Shown: positions 33,147 through 42,788, numbered from the stretch's first letter. The stretch is 64,000 nucleotides of DNA from Pseudomonas taiwanensis (GCF_013393345.1 NZ_QJRF01000061.1:372001-436000), one strand, 5' to 3'. The notes: generated by a model from the letters alone, not told the origin. Translations and numbers: made by a program.

Positions 33147-33518
33147 ATGCCGAGACTGGAGCCTGGAATGGCGCGAATCCGCGTCAAGGACCTGCGCCTG
33201 CGCACCTTCATCGGAATCAAGGAGGAGGAAATCCTCAACAAGCAGGATGTGCTGATCAACCTCACCATCCTCTACCCGGCCACCGAAGCGGTGCGCGACA
33301 ACGACATCGACCACGCGCTGAACTACCGCACCATCACCAAGGCGATCATCCGTCACGTCGAGGAAAACCGCTTCGCCCTGCTGGAGCGCCTGACCCAGGA
33401 AATCCTCGACCTGGTGATGGCCAATCCCAGCGTGCGCTATGCCGAAGTCGAAGTGGACAAGCCCCATGCGTTGCGCTTCGCCGAGTCGGTATCGATCACC
33501 CTGTCCAGCCATAGATAA
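33147..33518 (+). CDS. folX: Dihydroneopterin triphosphate 2'-epimerase FolX
   Basis: 123 aa. FolB/FolX fold: [21 protein letters not shown], then [24 protein letters not shown]. FolX epimerises dihydroneopterin triphosphate to the monapterin form, complementing FolE and FolM in one pathway. It begins 3 bp after folE. The MARIRVKDL start at 33168 is an alternative. Confidence 0.92.
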   Translation: MPRLEPGMARIRVKDLRLRTFIGIKEEEILNKQDVLINLTILYPATEAVRDNDIDHALNYRTITKAIIRHVEENRFALLERLTQEILDLVMANPSVRYAEVEVDKPHALRFAESVSITLSSHR

Positions 33519-33605
33519 GCCTTTGAGCGGACCTGTTTGCCGGTGCCACGGAGGGCTCTTATCATGCCGGCCATCCCCTCCCGAAAGCCCCAGGAGAATC
33601 CTGCC

Positions 33606-33899
33606 ATGACCGAGCAAGAACGCCTTGAACTCGAGGCCGCCGCCTTCCGTAGCCTGGTGCAACACCTGCGCAGCCGCCCCGATGTCCAGAACATCGACCT
33701 GATGAACCTCGCCGGCTTCTGCCGCAACTGCCTGTCGAAGTGGTACAAGGCCGCTGCCGACGACCTGGGCCTGGAAGTCACTCCGGACCAGGCGCGCGAA
33801 GAGATCTACGGCATGTCCTACGCGGACTGGAAAGCCAAGTACCAGAAAGAAGCCAGTGCCGAGCAGCAAGCGGCCTTCAACAAAGCGAACAAAGAATGA
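33606..33899 (+). CDS. DUF1244 domain protein
   Basis: 97 aa. The DUF1244 sequence VQHLRSRPDVQNIDLMNLAG and CRNCLSKWYKAAA includes the conserved Cys-x2-Cys pair, a possible metal or redox site. The ATG at 33606 has CAGGAG upstream. It overlaps the next gene by ATGA, so the two are translated together. Function unknown. Confidence 0.88.
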   Translation: MTEQERLELEAAAFRSLVQHLRSRPDVQNIDLMNLAGFCRNCLSKWYKAAADDLGLEVTPDQAREEIYGMSYADWKAKYQKEASAEQQAAFNKANKE

Positions 33900-34237
33900 G
33901 CAACCTGAACGACTTCCGCGCCCGCCTGCACAGCGACCAGCACGTCTTCGCCGAAACCCTGGCCTTCATCGCCGAGGGCTACGACTACCAGCAGAGCGCC
34001 TTCAGCAATGGTCCGGTGGAAAACGCCGCCGGCCAGAACGAAGGCTCCTGCAAGACCCTCGGCCTCGCGCTGCTGGAAGGCTTCAGCCTGGAAGAAACCC
34101 TGCTGGCCTTCGGCGAGCACTATCGCGCCGTGCTGGCCACCCCTGAAGGCAGCGACCACGGCAATATCCGCGCCCTGATGAATACCGGCCTGGCGGGCGT
34201 GCGCTTCGAGCGCCAGTCACTGCAACGCAAGGCCTGA
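33896..34237 (+). CDS. HopJ type III effector-like protein
   Basis: 113 aa. Matches the HopJ family (FAETLAFIAEGYDYQQSAFS, NGPVENAAGQNEGSCK, LLEGFSLEETLLAFGEHY). Members are common in non-pathogenic bacteria without type III systems, so effector function is not implied. Start overlaps the DUF1244 stop (ATGA); the two form an operon. Confidence 0.88.
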   Translation: MSNLNDFRARLHSDQHVFAETLAFIAEGYDYQQSAFSNGPVENAAGQNEGSCKTLGLALLEGFSLEETLLAFGEHYRAVLATPEGSDHGNIRALMNTGLAGVRFERQSLQRKA

Positions 34238-34407
34238 TGCCCCTCGCCGCCCCGTCCGGGGCGGCATTCTTACGCTTTGGCTTCCGCTTTCTGTCAGCAA
34301 AGGCTGACATCAATCTTCCCCTCAAACGCGTAAGATTCTCATCAAATAGCTGTGGCGCTAGTGCAATTCCCACAGGAAAAGCATCACTTCTCTGCCGGAG
34401 CGCACGG

Positions 34408-34995
34408 ATGCAGCAGACCCTCGTATGGAAACCCCTGTCGACGCCCGGCGTGGAAAGCCTGCGCCTGTCCATGGATGAAACCGGAATCCATGCCAGCAGC
34501 CATCTGCTGCAGAACCGCAATGGCCACAGCATCGCCGCCACCTACGTGCTGGACAGCGATCCGCGCTGGCGCTTCCGCCATCTCTGGCTGAAAGTGGAAA
34601 ACCAGGGTTCGCGCAGCCTGCGCCTGAGCCGTGATATCCGCGGTCGCTGGCTGCTCGACGGCCAGCACCGCCGCGATCTCGATCCATGCCAGCTGGTGAT
34701 GCTTTCCGGCACGCCCTTCACCCACACGCCGGCGCTGCATCGTTGCGACCTGGGAACAGGCCAGAGCGAGCAGCTGCATGTCGCCTACATCGACCTGTCG
34801 ACCATGCGCGTCGAAGCCCGCCGCATGCGCTACCAATGCCTGCGCCAGCAGCCCCAGCAAAGTCTGTATCGCTGCGAGGCGGAGGGTCGCAAGGCGATCG
34901 AACTGACCGTGGACCGGCAAGCCCTGCTGCTGGAAGCCCAGGGGTTGTACCGGCGCATGAGTGCGCGGACGCTGTCGTTGAATACGTGGGTTTGA
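34408..34995 (+). CDS. Putative glycolipid-binding domain protein
   Basis: 195 aa of the PF06475 family: WKPLSTPGVESLRL, YVLDSDPRWRFRHLWLKV and RRDLDPCQLVMLSGTPFTHT. The fold is a barrel proposed to bind glycolipid; function unknown. The ATG at 34408 with CCGGAG is chosen over an in-frame start at 34237 that has no Shine-Dalgarno and overlaps the upstream promoter region. Confidence 0.85.
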   Translation: MQQTLVWKPLSTPGVESLRLSMDETGIHASSHLLQNRNGHSIAATYVLDSDPRWRFRHLWLKVENQGSRSLRLSRDIRGRWLLDGQHRRDLDPCQLVMLSGTPFTHTPALHRCDLGTGQSEQLHVAYIDLSTMRVEARRMRYQCLRQQPQQSLYRCEAEGRKAIELTVDRQALLLEAQGLYRRMSARTLSLNTWV

Positions 34996-35008
34996 TGCAG
35001 ACCTGCTT

Positions 35009-35480
35009 GTAGGTTGGCGCGGCCCGACGTCAGTGCCCGATGCAGACCTCGCTGCGTTGGGCTTCGTCGAACTCTGCCCAACCTACGAAATCGGCACGGA
35101 GCTCCCTGTAGGTTGGGCCAAGCTCAGCGCGGCCCAACGTCGGTGCCGGATTTGGGCCCCGTTGCGTTGGGCTTCGTCGAGCTCTGCCCAACCTACGAAA
35201 TCGGCACGGAGCTCCCTGTAGGTTGGTCCAAGCGCAGCGCGGCCCAACGTCGGTGCCGGATTTGGGCCCCGTTGCGTTGGGCTTCGTCGAGCTCTGCCCA
35301 ACCTACGAAATCGGCACGGAGCTCCCTGTAGGTTGGTCCAAGCTCAGCGCGGCCCAACGTCGGTGCCGGATTTGGGCCCCGTTGCGTTGGGCTTCGCCGA
35401 GCTCAGCCCAACCTACGAAATCGGCACGGAGCTCCCTGTAGGTTGGGCCAAGCGCAGCGCGGCCCAACGTCGATCTCCGA
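35009..35480. repeat. 110-bp tandem array of the GTAGGTTGG palindrome
   Basis: Units start at 35009 (99 bp, divergent), 35108, 35218, 35328 (110 bp each, near identical) and 35438 (partial). Each opens GTAGGTTGGxCCAAGC and ends GCCCAACCTACGAAATCGG, so each can form a stem. Same element as the single copies at 4008 and 19751. Confidence 0.92.
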
Positions 35481-35492
35481 TGCCACCGGAAA

Positions 35493-35520
35493 GAAAAAGC
35501 CCCGCATCGGCGGGGCTTTT
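35493..35520 (-). terminator. Terminator of trxB
   Basis: AGCCCCGC / GCGGGGCT stem with a 4-nt ATCG loop (35498-35517), a run of As on its 5' side (T5 on the minus strand) and T4 on the other, so it can act in both directions. Confidence 0.85.
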
Positions 35521-35537
35521 CTGCATCAGGCTGAATC

Positions 35538-36590
<1,053 letters not shown>

Positions 36591-36783
36591 TTAGCGATTG
36601 GCCAGGAATGGGCGCAAGCTTACCGAGCGCCCTTCGATAGCGGAAATACCCGCTCTCAATCCACGCCATAGGACGCAGCTATTTGCATAACCGCGAGCAA
36701 ATTTGTTCCGAGCTTTTTCCGGGCTTTCCATGGCGCCGGCAAAGCCGTTAAGGTCGGCGCGTTTGCAACCTTGGGGAACCACC

Positions 36784-37551
36784 ATGCCTGCACCCGCACT
36801 ATCCGGGCCGCAATACCTGGGCGAAGGACTGAAGCTGGTCCTGAGCCCCGGACTGCGCCTCTTCGTCCTGCTGCCACTGAGCGTGAACCTGCTGCTGTTC
36901 GCCGGGCTGATCGGCTTCGCCGTAGGGGAATTCAGCGGCTGGGTCGATGCCTTCATGCCCAGCCTTCCGGACTGGCTGAGCTTCCTCCAGTACCTGATCT
37001 GGCCGCTCTTCGTACTGCTGGTACTGGTGCTGGTGTTCTTCAGCTTCACCATGCTGGCCAATATCATCGCCGCACCCTTCAACGGCTTCCTCGCGGAAAA
37101 GGTCGAAGTGGTGGTTCGCGGCCAGGACGACTTCCCCGCCTTCAGCTGGGCCGAGCTGATGGCGATGATCCCGCGCACCGTGGGCCGCGAGCTACGCAAG
37201 CTGGCCTACTTCCTCCCGCGTGCCGGCGCCCTGCTGATCCTGTCCTTCATTCCGGGCGTGAACCTGCTGGCCGCGCCGCTGTGGATAGTTTTCGGTATCT
37301 GGATGATGGCGGTGCAGTACATCGACTACCCGGCGGACAACCACAAGCTGGGCTGGAACGAAATGCTCGCCTGGCTGCGCGAGAAGCGCTGGCAGAGCCT
37401 GGGTTTTGGCGGCATCACCTACCTGGCGCTGATGATTCCCTTCGTGAACATCCTGATGATGCCGGCTGCCGTGGCTGGTGCGACCCTGTTCTGGGTCCGT
37501 GAGCAGGGCGACTTTGCCCTGCAGAAGCAGTCCAGTCAGGTGATGCGCTGA
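36784..37551 (+). CDS. cysZ: Sulfate transporter CysZ
   Basis: 255 aa membrane protein with the CysZ/EI24 family segments [39 protein letters not shown] and [19 protein letters not shown]. It imports sulfate for cysteine synthesis. The ATG at 36784 with GGGGAA upstream is chosen over an in-frame ATG at 36703. Stands alone; the sulfur link with the neighbouring trxB is limited to position. Confidence 0.9.
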   Translation: MPAPALSGPQYLGEGLKLVLSPGLRLFVLLPLSVNLLLFAGLIGFAVGEFSGWVDAFMPSLPDWLSFLQYLIWPLFVLLVLVLVFFSFTMLANIIAAPFNGFLAEKVEVVVRGQDDFPAFSWAELMAMIPRTVGRELRKLAYFLPRAGALLILSFIPGVNLLAAPLWIVFGIWMMAVQYIDYPADNHKLGWNEMLAWLREKRWQSLGFGGITYLALMIPFVNILMMPAAVAGATLFWVREQGDFALQKQSSQVMR

Positions 37552-37598
37552 GTGCATGTTCCAGAACGAGGAATCTGGTACAGGCGGGCTACTGACTT

Positions 37599-37660
37599 GT
37601 AGGAGCGAGCTTGCTCGCGAACGGGCATGCACGATGCTTCGCGAGCAAGCTCGCTCCTAC
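37599..37660. repeat. GTAGGAGCGAGC perfect palindrome
   Basis: Arms of 23 bp (37599-37621 and 37638-37660) are perfect inverted copies, around a 16-nt loop. Located between cysZ and the convergent unknown gene, where it could end transcription from both sides. Confidence 0.85.
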
Positions 37661-37689
37661 AGGCAGTCCGAACTCGGAGCAACTGCAGC

Positions 37690-38379
37690 TCACGCCTGGA
37701 TACTGATCGGATTCTCCCGCGCTTGCCGCTCCTCCTCCGCTTCCTTGGCCTGCATTTCCATCTTCTGCTGGAAGCGCTCGGCGATTTCCTTCTCCACCGC
37801 TTCCTGCTGTTCCGGCGGCATGGCGTCGAGTTCTTCCTGGGTCAGCCCCATCTCCGCGAGGATGGCATCGCGCATCTTCTCGGCCGGTGACTTGTCCATG
37901 TACTCCTGGAACTTCTCCACCGCTGTCTTGCCACCCAATCCCAGATCATCCGGCAGGTCCTTGTTGCTCATTTGCAGCTTCCCAGCGGAGTTCTGCAGCT
38001 CTACCCGCATGCGGGCAAAGCCCTCCTCGGTCGCCTGCCAGGTCCGGTAGTCGCGTTCCGAACCGGATGACGTGGTACGTCGAGGCGCGTCCCTGGTGTC
38101 GATCCCAAAAGGATCTTCACCCTCCTTTGACGATTTGCTGTTACGGAATCCAAGGCCTGACAAGGCGCTCACCGCGCCCGCCCCGCCGATCGAGTTGATT
38201 GCCACCTTTGCCGCTCCTTCAAGAGGGTTCCGCGCATTGGCACTCAAGTACCATGCCATTTCGGCGCCCTGCTCCAAGGCCTTGAAAACAAAGGCTTCGC
38301 GGTATTCCCCGCGCAGAACAGGCGGCAAAGTCTTGCCGCTGGTGCCCAAAGTTGGGAACGGCACCACGCGTCGCGGCAA
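37690..38379 (-). CDS. Hypothetical charged protein
   Basis: 229 aa by the longest TTG-started frame. No family recognised. It has a Gly/Ala-rich short segment (VAINSIGGAGAVSALSGLGF, about 60-79), a polar Ser/Asp-rich linker and a highly charged helical C-terminus (QQEAVEKEIAERFQQKMEMQ). The start is uncertain: the open frame continues upstream without an ATG to a stop at about 38470, and an internal ATG at 38256 is possible. It follows the small secreted gene at 38420-38782 on the same strand. Confidence 0.6.
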   Translation of the reverse strand: MPRRVVPFPTLGTSGKTLPPVLRGEYREAFVFKALEQGAEMAWYLSANARNPLEGAAKVAINSIGGAGAVSALSGLGFRNSKSSKEGEDPFGIDTRDAPRRTTSSGSERDYRTWQATEEGFARMRVELQNSAGKLQMSNKDLPDDLGLGGKTAVEKFQEYMDKSPAEKMRDAILAEMGLTQEELDAMPPEQQEAVEKEIAERFQQKMEMQAKEAEEERQARENPISIQA

Positions 38380-38419
38380 GGTACCCAGTGAGCCCGTGGA
38401 TACCCTGCCGGCGATGGCG

Positions 38420-38782
38420 CTATGAGCTCCGTTCAGGGGTGCAGGAAAGCCTGGAATTCGTGCTCCGACCTATTGGCCGGCTGTCCACGATAATCAACGC
38501 GCTGGCGCCCGGCTCGAGCCGCACTCGCTTGCCCGCCGGGCGCATGGCGTCCGCCACGCCCGGTACAACCCCACAGTGGGCAGCTTGCGTACCGCGGTTG
38601 GTGAGTTTGAGAACCTGACTGGCGCCCCGGCTGATGGCAGAAGCATTGACCGGCTGGATCAACGGCGCACTCAGCGCCAGATCAATATCGAGGCCGTTCA
38701 GTTCAGCCTCCATCCTGGCGTCGGCGAAGGCCATCAGCGGCAGGCATGCCGCGAAGCCGCTTATAACGAGCACTTTGTTCAT
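38420..38782 (-). CDS. Small secreted protein of unknown function
   Basis: 120 aa with a signal peptide ending at MAFA. The mature part has two Cys (AAHCGVV, SRLSCTP), likely a disulphide, and ends with RLEPGASALIIVDSRPIGRS. It resembles a family of small periplasmic proteins in pseudomonads (with ELNGLDIDL-type start) sometimes mislabelled as 3-phosphoglycerate kinase; this is from memory. CCGGAGG Shine-Dalgarno upstream. Confidence 0.75.
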   Translation of the reverse strand: MNKVLVISGFAACLPLMAFADARMEAELNGLDIDLALSAPLIQPVNASAISRGASQVLKLTNRGTQAAHCGVVPGVADAMRPAGKRVRLEPGASALIIVDSRPIGRSTNSRLSCTPERSS

Positions 38783-39169
38783 CTCGAACCTCCGGGAGAT
38801 TCAGAGTGAGCCTCTACCTGGCCGTAGAGGCGGGGCACCCAGCCCCGGACGGGAAAAGTCCGTTGGCTGGATCGATCCGCTGCCGGTAAGGGTCCGGCGC
38901 AGATGCATTGCCCATCACGTCAGGAGGGACGTGGTCACTGCCGGGCCATCCGCTGGCCTGTGCCTGGAAGCAAAGGATTACGGGGCCCCGCCGGCATGAG
39001 GGACATGCCCTAACAAGTCTAGGAGGGTCCAGTGGAGCACCCGGCGGGGGGCGACAGGCGTCCCTCCAGGACGGGTCCTACCGCCCCGTGAACTGCCCCC
39101 GAAGGCTACGTCATTCATCGGTCATCCAGCTGTCACACGGGCTACATCGCCAGTACCGACACTGGCGCC
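38783..39169. other. Gene-free region with many consecutive hairpins
   Basis: 387 bp. Stems in order: CGGGGC/GCCCCG 38831-38847, CGGAC/GTCCG 38846-38862, GCCGG/CCGGC 38882-38898, CACGTC/GACGTG 38916-38933 (loop AGGAGG), GGCCA/TGGCC 38944-38958, CGGGGCCCCG 38981-38990, GGCATG/CATGCC 38993-39009 (loop AGGGA). It lies between the divergent secreted-protein and glycosyltransferase genes. No family recognised; a structured RNA is plausible. Confidence 0.5.
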
Positions 39170-40357
39170 ATGACCATAGCGCCCCTGTACATCTCGCTGA
39201 TCAGCGAAACCTTCCTGCCCGAAGTCAACGGTGTGGCCAATACCCTTGGCCGCCTTTGTGATGGCTTGCGCACCGCCGGACACCGGCTGCAGCTGGTGCG
39301 TCCGCGCCAGTCCTGCGACCAGGGCCGCCGAAGTGACGATGACCTGCTGCTGATCCGTGGCTGGCCGCTGCCGGGCTACCCCGGCCTGCAATGGGGCCAA
39401 TCCTGCCTGCACAAGCTGCTGAGGCGCTGGCGCCAGCGAAAGCCGGATGTGCTCTACATCGCCACCGAAGGTCCGCTTGGCTTCTCCGCGCTGCGCGCTG
39501 CCCGGCGCCTGGGGATTCCCGTGGTCAGTGGCTTCCACACCAATTTCCAGCAGTACACCGGCCACTACGGCGCGGGCCTGCTGACCCGCTTGCTGACCAA
39601 CTACCTGCGCTGGTTCCACAACGCCACGCGGCTGACCCTGGTGCCCAGCGTGAGCCAGTTGCAGGACCTTACCCGACGCGGCTTCGAGCGCCTGCAACTG
39701 CTGTCGCGAGGCGTGGACGGCCAGCTGTTCAACCCCGCCCGCCGCTGCCCGGAATTGCGCGCAGAGTGGGGCGTGGGGGATCAGGAGATCGCCGTGATCC
39801 ACGTCGGGCGGCTGGCTGCGGAGAAGAACCTCGGCCTGCTCGGCGAGACCTTCCAGCGTCTGCAGGAACGTTATCCACAGCTGCGACTGAAGCTGGTGGT
39901 GGTGGGCGACGGTCCGCAACGCACCGTTCTGCAACGCGCGCTGCCGGACGCCATCTTCTGTGGCGTGCAACGCGGCGAGGAGCTGGCCCGGCACTATGCA
40001 TCCGGTGACCTGTTCCTCTTCCCGAGCCTGTCGGAAACCTTCGGCAATGTGGTGCTGGAAGCCCTGGCTTCCGGGCTGGCTGTGGTCGCTTTCGACCAGG
40101 CGGCCGCAGCCCAGCACATTCGCCATGGGCACAACGGCGCACTGGCCTTGCCGGACGAGCCGGGCAGCTTCGTCGAGGCAGCGACCTGGCTGCTGGAAGA
40201 CCCGGAATGCCTGCGCCGCGTGCGCCTCAATGCGCGCATGCACGCCGGCCGTCAGGGCTGGGAGGCCATCGTCCAGCAGTTCGAGCAGTACCTGGCACAT
40301 GCACGCCGACCGGAGCCGGATGTCCCGGCCGGCAGCAGCCTGCCCCCGCAGGCCTAG
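39170..40357 (+). CDS. Glycosyltransferase, GT4 family
   Basis: 395 aa, GT-B fold. N-terminal LISETFLPEVNGVANTLGRL and GFHTNFQQYTGHYG are typical of GT4 alpha-mannosyl or glucosyltransferases such as those acting on lipids; the donor-binding half has GRLAAEKNLGLL, VVVGDGPQR and the E-x7-E motif SETFGNVVLEALASG. It transfers a sugar from a nucleotide donor to an unknown acceptor, likely at the inner membrane. Convergent and overlapping by 4 bp with the DegV gene. Confidence 0.9.
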   Translation: MTIAPLYISLISETFLPEVNGVANTLGRLCDGLRTAGHRLQLVRPRQSCDQGRRSDDDLLLIRGWPLPGYPGLQWGQSCLHKLLRRWRQRKPDVLYIATEGPLGFSALRAARRLGIPVVSGFHTNFQQYTGHYGAGLLTRLLTNYLRWFHNATRLTLVPSVSQLQDLTRRGFERLQLLSRGVDGQLFNPARRCPELRAEWGVGDQEIAVIHVGRLAAEKNLGLLGETFQRLQERYPQLRLKLVVVGDGPQRTVLQRALPDAIFCGVQRGEELARHYASGDLFLFPSLSETFGNVVLEALASGLAVVAFDQAAAAQHIRHGHNGALALPDEPGSFVEAATWLLEDPECLRRVRLNARMHAGRQGWEAIVQQFEQYLAHARRPEPDVPAGSSLPPQA

Positions 40358-41313
40358 GAGAACGCCGCTGGTGGCGCGGCGTAGGCCAGGCTCAGCGCGC
40401 CACGCCCCAGGTTGATCGCGCCGGTTGGGCTCAGCATCGCCAGATGCAGGGCAACCCCACGCTCGACACAGGCTGCCTCCAGTTCGGCGAAGCCCGGCAG
40501 GTCTCGTACCAGCGACAGCTCCCCGGCATAACTGATGCACAACTGCGGCGCCAGCAGCTCACCCGCCAATACCCGCGCGCAGGCGTGGGCCAGCAACTTC
40601 TCCGCCGCCTTGTCGAAGCTGGGGGCCAGCGACACGGGCTTGTCCTCCCCTTGCTGCACGCTGATCACCGGTTTCACATCCAGCAGCGACCCCAGCCCCA
40701 GTGCCGCACCCCGCAGGCGATCGAGCAGGCCGCTGCGCTCGCCTTTCTGGAATCCACGCTGGCGCAGATGGCCCAGATCGTCCGGCAGGAGGAAGGTGCA
40801 GACCTGGCCCGCCAGTTGCTCTATCCGCGCACGCACCGCATTGGGGTGGGCGCCATCGCCGATCAATCGCACTGCCTCGGCGGCCAGCACCGCGGTGCCG
40901 GCAAAGATATTGCCGCCATCCACCACGCGCATCGCGAAATGCCCGGCTACTCCCGCCGCCGCACGACGGTCGCGATAGCGCTGCAGCAGGCCGAAGGAAG
41001 CCTGGGTGGCGTGCTCGAAGATCGCGCTGCGCTGGGCGGAAATCGTCAGGCAGATCACATGGTCGAAACGGGTGACCAGCTCTTCCAGGAACCACTCCTG
41101 CATCTCCACCACTTGCAGCGGCTCGCTACGATCGGCCGCGCCAACCTTGGGCAGCAGTTCGCGGTAGAAGGCCTGGGTCGCCTGGGGGACCCGGCGATCC
41201 ACCAGGGAATGCTCAGCCAGTCGGATGCGAATGGGCAGCACGGGGATGCGGTGTGTGAGGAGAAAATCCTGGGGCAGGTCGCAGGTGGCATCCACTACCA
41301 GGCCAATGCGCAT
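40354..41313 (-). CDS. DegV family protein
   Basis: 319 aa. N-terminal RIGLVVDATCDLPQDFL and the segments ICLTISAQRSAIFEHA and VVDGGNIFAGTAVLA with a typical Ser/Thr ligand set. DegV proteins bind fatty acids, in some bacteria as FakB partners of a fatty acid kinase, though this one is longer than the usual 280 aa and pseudomonads lack a classical FakA. The ATG at 41313 has AAGGAG; the longer frame is a shadow. No neighbour is clearly linked. Confidence 0.85.
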   Translation of the reverse strand: MRIGLVVDATCDLPQDFLLTHRIPVLPIRIRLAEHSLVDRRVPQATQAFYRELLPKVGAADRSEPLQVVEMQEWFLEELVTRFDHVICLTISAQRSAIFEHATQASFGLLQRYRDRRAAAGVAGHFAMRVVDGGNIFAGTAVLAAEAVRLIGDGAHPNAVRARIEQLAGQVCTFLLPDDLGHLRQRGFQKGERSGLLDRLRGAALGLGSLLDVKPVISVQQGEDKPVSLAPSFDKAAEKLLAHACARVLAGELLAPQLCISYAGELSLVRDLPGFAELEAACVERGVALHLAMLSPTGAINLGRGALSLAYAAPPAAFS

Positions 41314-41431
41314 GGTGACTCCTTCGGCCGGTGTGCCGGCGCTTGTTGTGGTGCGCGCACAGTGACCGCGGGAGGGTGTGATGTCAGCCCAACTGAAAGA
41401 GGGTTTGGTGGAAGTCGGAGTGGCGGATGCT

Positions 41432-41478
41432 GCCCTCACCCCAGCCCTCTCCCAGAGGGAGAGGGCTGGGGTGAGGGC
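41432..41478. repeat. CCCTCACCCCAGCC palindrome, 22-bp perfect arms
   Basis: 41432-41453 is the perfect inverted complement of 41457-41478 with a 3-nt AGA centre. Other half-copies lie at about 41524-41545, 13519 and 59578. Confidence 0.9.
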
Positions 41479-41578
41479 AGGATGGATGCCGCGTGCCAGG
41501 CGCGAGTCACCCCTCTACCGCTTGCGGGAGGGGGCCGGGGGTGAGGGGGCAATGGGGCAGGCAGTAGCTCCATCCGGG

Positions 41579-41605
41579 CAAAAAAAGCCCCGCCTAAGCG
41601 GGGCT
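41579..41605 (-). terminator. Terminator of the ene-reductase gene
   Basis: AGCCCCGC (41586-41593) pairs with GCGGGGCT (41598-41605), loop CTAA; the A run at 41580-41586 gives a T run on the minus strand. Confidence 0.85.
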
Positions 41606-41621
41606 TCTTCATTCCAGTGCC

Positions 41622-42731
41622 TTACACCAGGCTGCCCAGCGCATCCCGGCTGAACGGCAGGATGTCCTGCATGCGGCCTTCGCGCACTTTCACGGCCCAG
41701 TCCGGGTCCACCAGCAGGGCGCGGCCCACGGCGACCAGGTCGAACTCTTCCTTGTTCAGGCGCTCCAGCAGGCCTTCGATATTGGCCGGCTGGGCGACCT
41801 TGTCGGTCTTGACCATGAACTGCAGGAACTCGCCATCCAGGCCGACGCTGCCGACGGTGATGGTGGGCTTGCCAGTGAGCTGACGGGTCCAACCAGCGAG
41901 GTTGAGCTCCGAGCCTTCGAACTCCGGCTCCCAGAAGCGGCGGGTGGAGCAGTGGAAGATGTCCACACCAGCATCGGACAGCGGCTTGAGGAAATCACCC
42001 AGGGCTTCGGAGGTGGTCACCAGGCGCGCGGTGTAGTCCTGCTGCTTCCACTGGGAGTAGCGGAAGATGATCGGGTAGTCCGGGCCGACGGCGGCGCGGA
42101 TGGCCTGGATCACTTCGATGGCGAAGCGCGAGCGGTTGGCCAGGCTGCCACCGTATTCGTCGGTGCGCTGGTTGGTGCCTTCCCAGAAGAACTGGTCGAT
42201 CAGGTAGCCGTGGGCACCATGGATTTCCACGCCGTCCATGCCGATGGCCTGGGCATCACGCGCGGCCTGGGCGTAGGCGGCGACCACTTCCTGGATGTCG
42301 TCCTTGGTCATGCCATGGACTACGACCTGGCCGTCCTTCACTTTTTCCGTCGGGCCGTAGCCGGGAACGCTAGCGTCCGGCTCGGTGCCCAGACGGCGCA
42401 CGTTGCCCACGTGCCAGAGCTGCGGAACGATGCGGCCGCCTTCGGCGTGTACGGCGTCGACGACTTCCTTCCAGCCAGCCAGGGCGTCTTCACCGAAGAA
42501 TCGCGGTACATGGGGATAGCCGTTGGAGGCCTTGTGACCGATGGTGGTGCCCTCGGTGATGATCAGGCCGACGCCCGCAGCGGCACGGCGACGGTAGTAC
42601 TCCACCACCTTGGCGTTGGGCACGCCGCCCGGCGAGAAGGAGCGGGTCATGGGCGCCATCACCACGCGGGTGGGCAGTTCCAGGCCGCCGAGGCGGAAGG
42701 GTTCGAAGAGGGCTTGTACGGGAGCGGTCAT
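41622..42731 (-). CDS. Old yellow enzyme-family alkene reductase
   Basis: 369 aa. FMN-binding TIM barrel of OYE type: LPTRVVMAPMTRSF, VPQLWHVGNVRR, EIHGAHGYLIDQFFWEGTNQ and RTDEYGGSLANRSRF. It reduces electrophilic C=C bonds with NAD(P)H, such as N-ethylmaleimide. The start at 42731 with AGGAGA is used. It lies 57 bp behind its TetR regulator gene; the gap holds an operator (42751-42769) shared with that gene's own promoter. Confidence 0.92.
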   Translation of the reverse strand: MTAPVQALFEPFRLGGLELPTRVVMAPMTRSFSPGGVPNAKVVEYYRRRAAAGVGLIITEGTTIGHKASNGYPHVPRFFGEDALAGWKEVVDAVHAEGGRIVPQLWHVGNVRRLGTEPDASVPGYGPTEKVKDGQVVVHGMTKDDIQEVVAAYAQAARDAQAIGMDGVEIHGAHGYLIDQFFWEGTNQRTDEYGGSLANRSRFAIEVIQAIRAAVGPDYPIIFRYSQWKQQDYTARLVTTSEALGDFLKPLSDAGVDIFHCSTRRFWEPEFEGSELNLAGWTRQLTGKPTITVGSVGLDGEFLQFMVKTDKVAQPANIEGLLERLNKEEFDLVAVGRALLVDPDWAVKVREGRMQDILPFSRDALGSLV

Positions 42732-42750
42732 GGGTTCTCCTGTGGCCGGC

Positions 42751-42769
42751 CATATGACCGGTCGTCTCG
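42751..42769. promoter_or_regulatory. Putative TetR operator upstream of the ene-reductase
   Basis: CATATGACCGGTCGTCTCG, identical over 19 bp to the sequence at 43389-43407. The centre TGACCGGTCG is a near palindrome. It lies 20 bp upstream of the ene-reductase start. Confidence 0.7.
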
Positions 42770-42788
42770 GTTTCAAGGCATTGAAAAA

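Larger units (their letters stand above)
34996..35537. other. Gene-free stretch holding a tandem repeat and a terminator
   Basis: 542 bp between the glycolipid-binding gene and trxB. It consists of the GTAGGTTGG tandem array (35009-35480) and the trxB terminator (35493-35520). The short open frames inside are the repeat read in several phases, not genes. Confidence 0.8.

Noticed and set aside
33896-34237. Type III secretion effector
   Set aside because: The HopJ name is historical; no secretion genes nearby and the family is widespread in non-pathogens.
35009-35480. Regularly spaced repeats that could suggest a CRISPR array
   Set aside because: The period is 110 bp and the intervening sequences are themselves repeated, not unique spacers; no cas genes nearby. 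It is a tandem minisatellite.
38821-39009. Cobalamin riboswitch
   Set aside because: Some motifs occur in the right order, but no B12 box and no cobalamin-related gene downstream. Kept only as an unexplained structured region.
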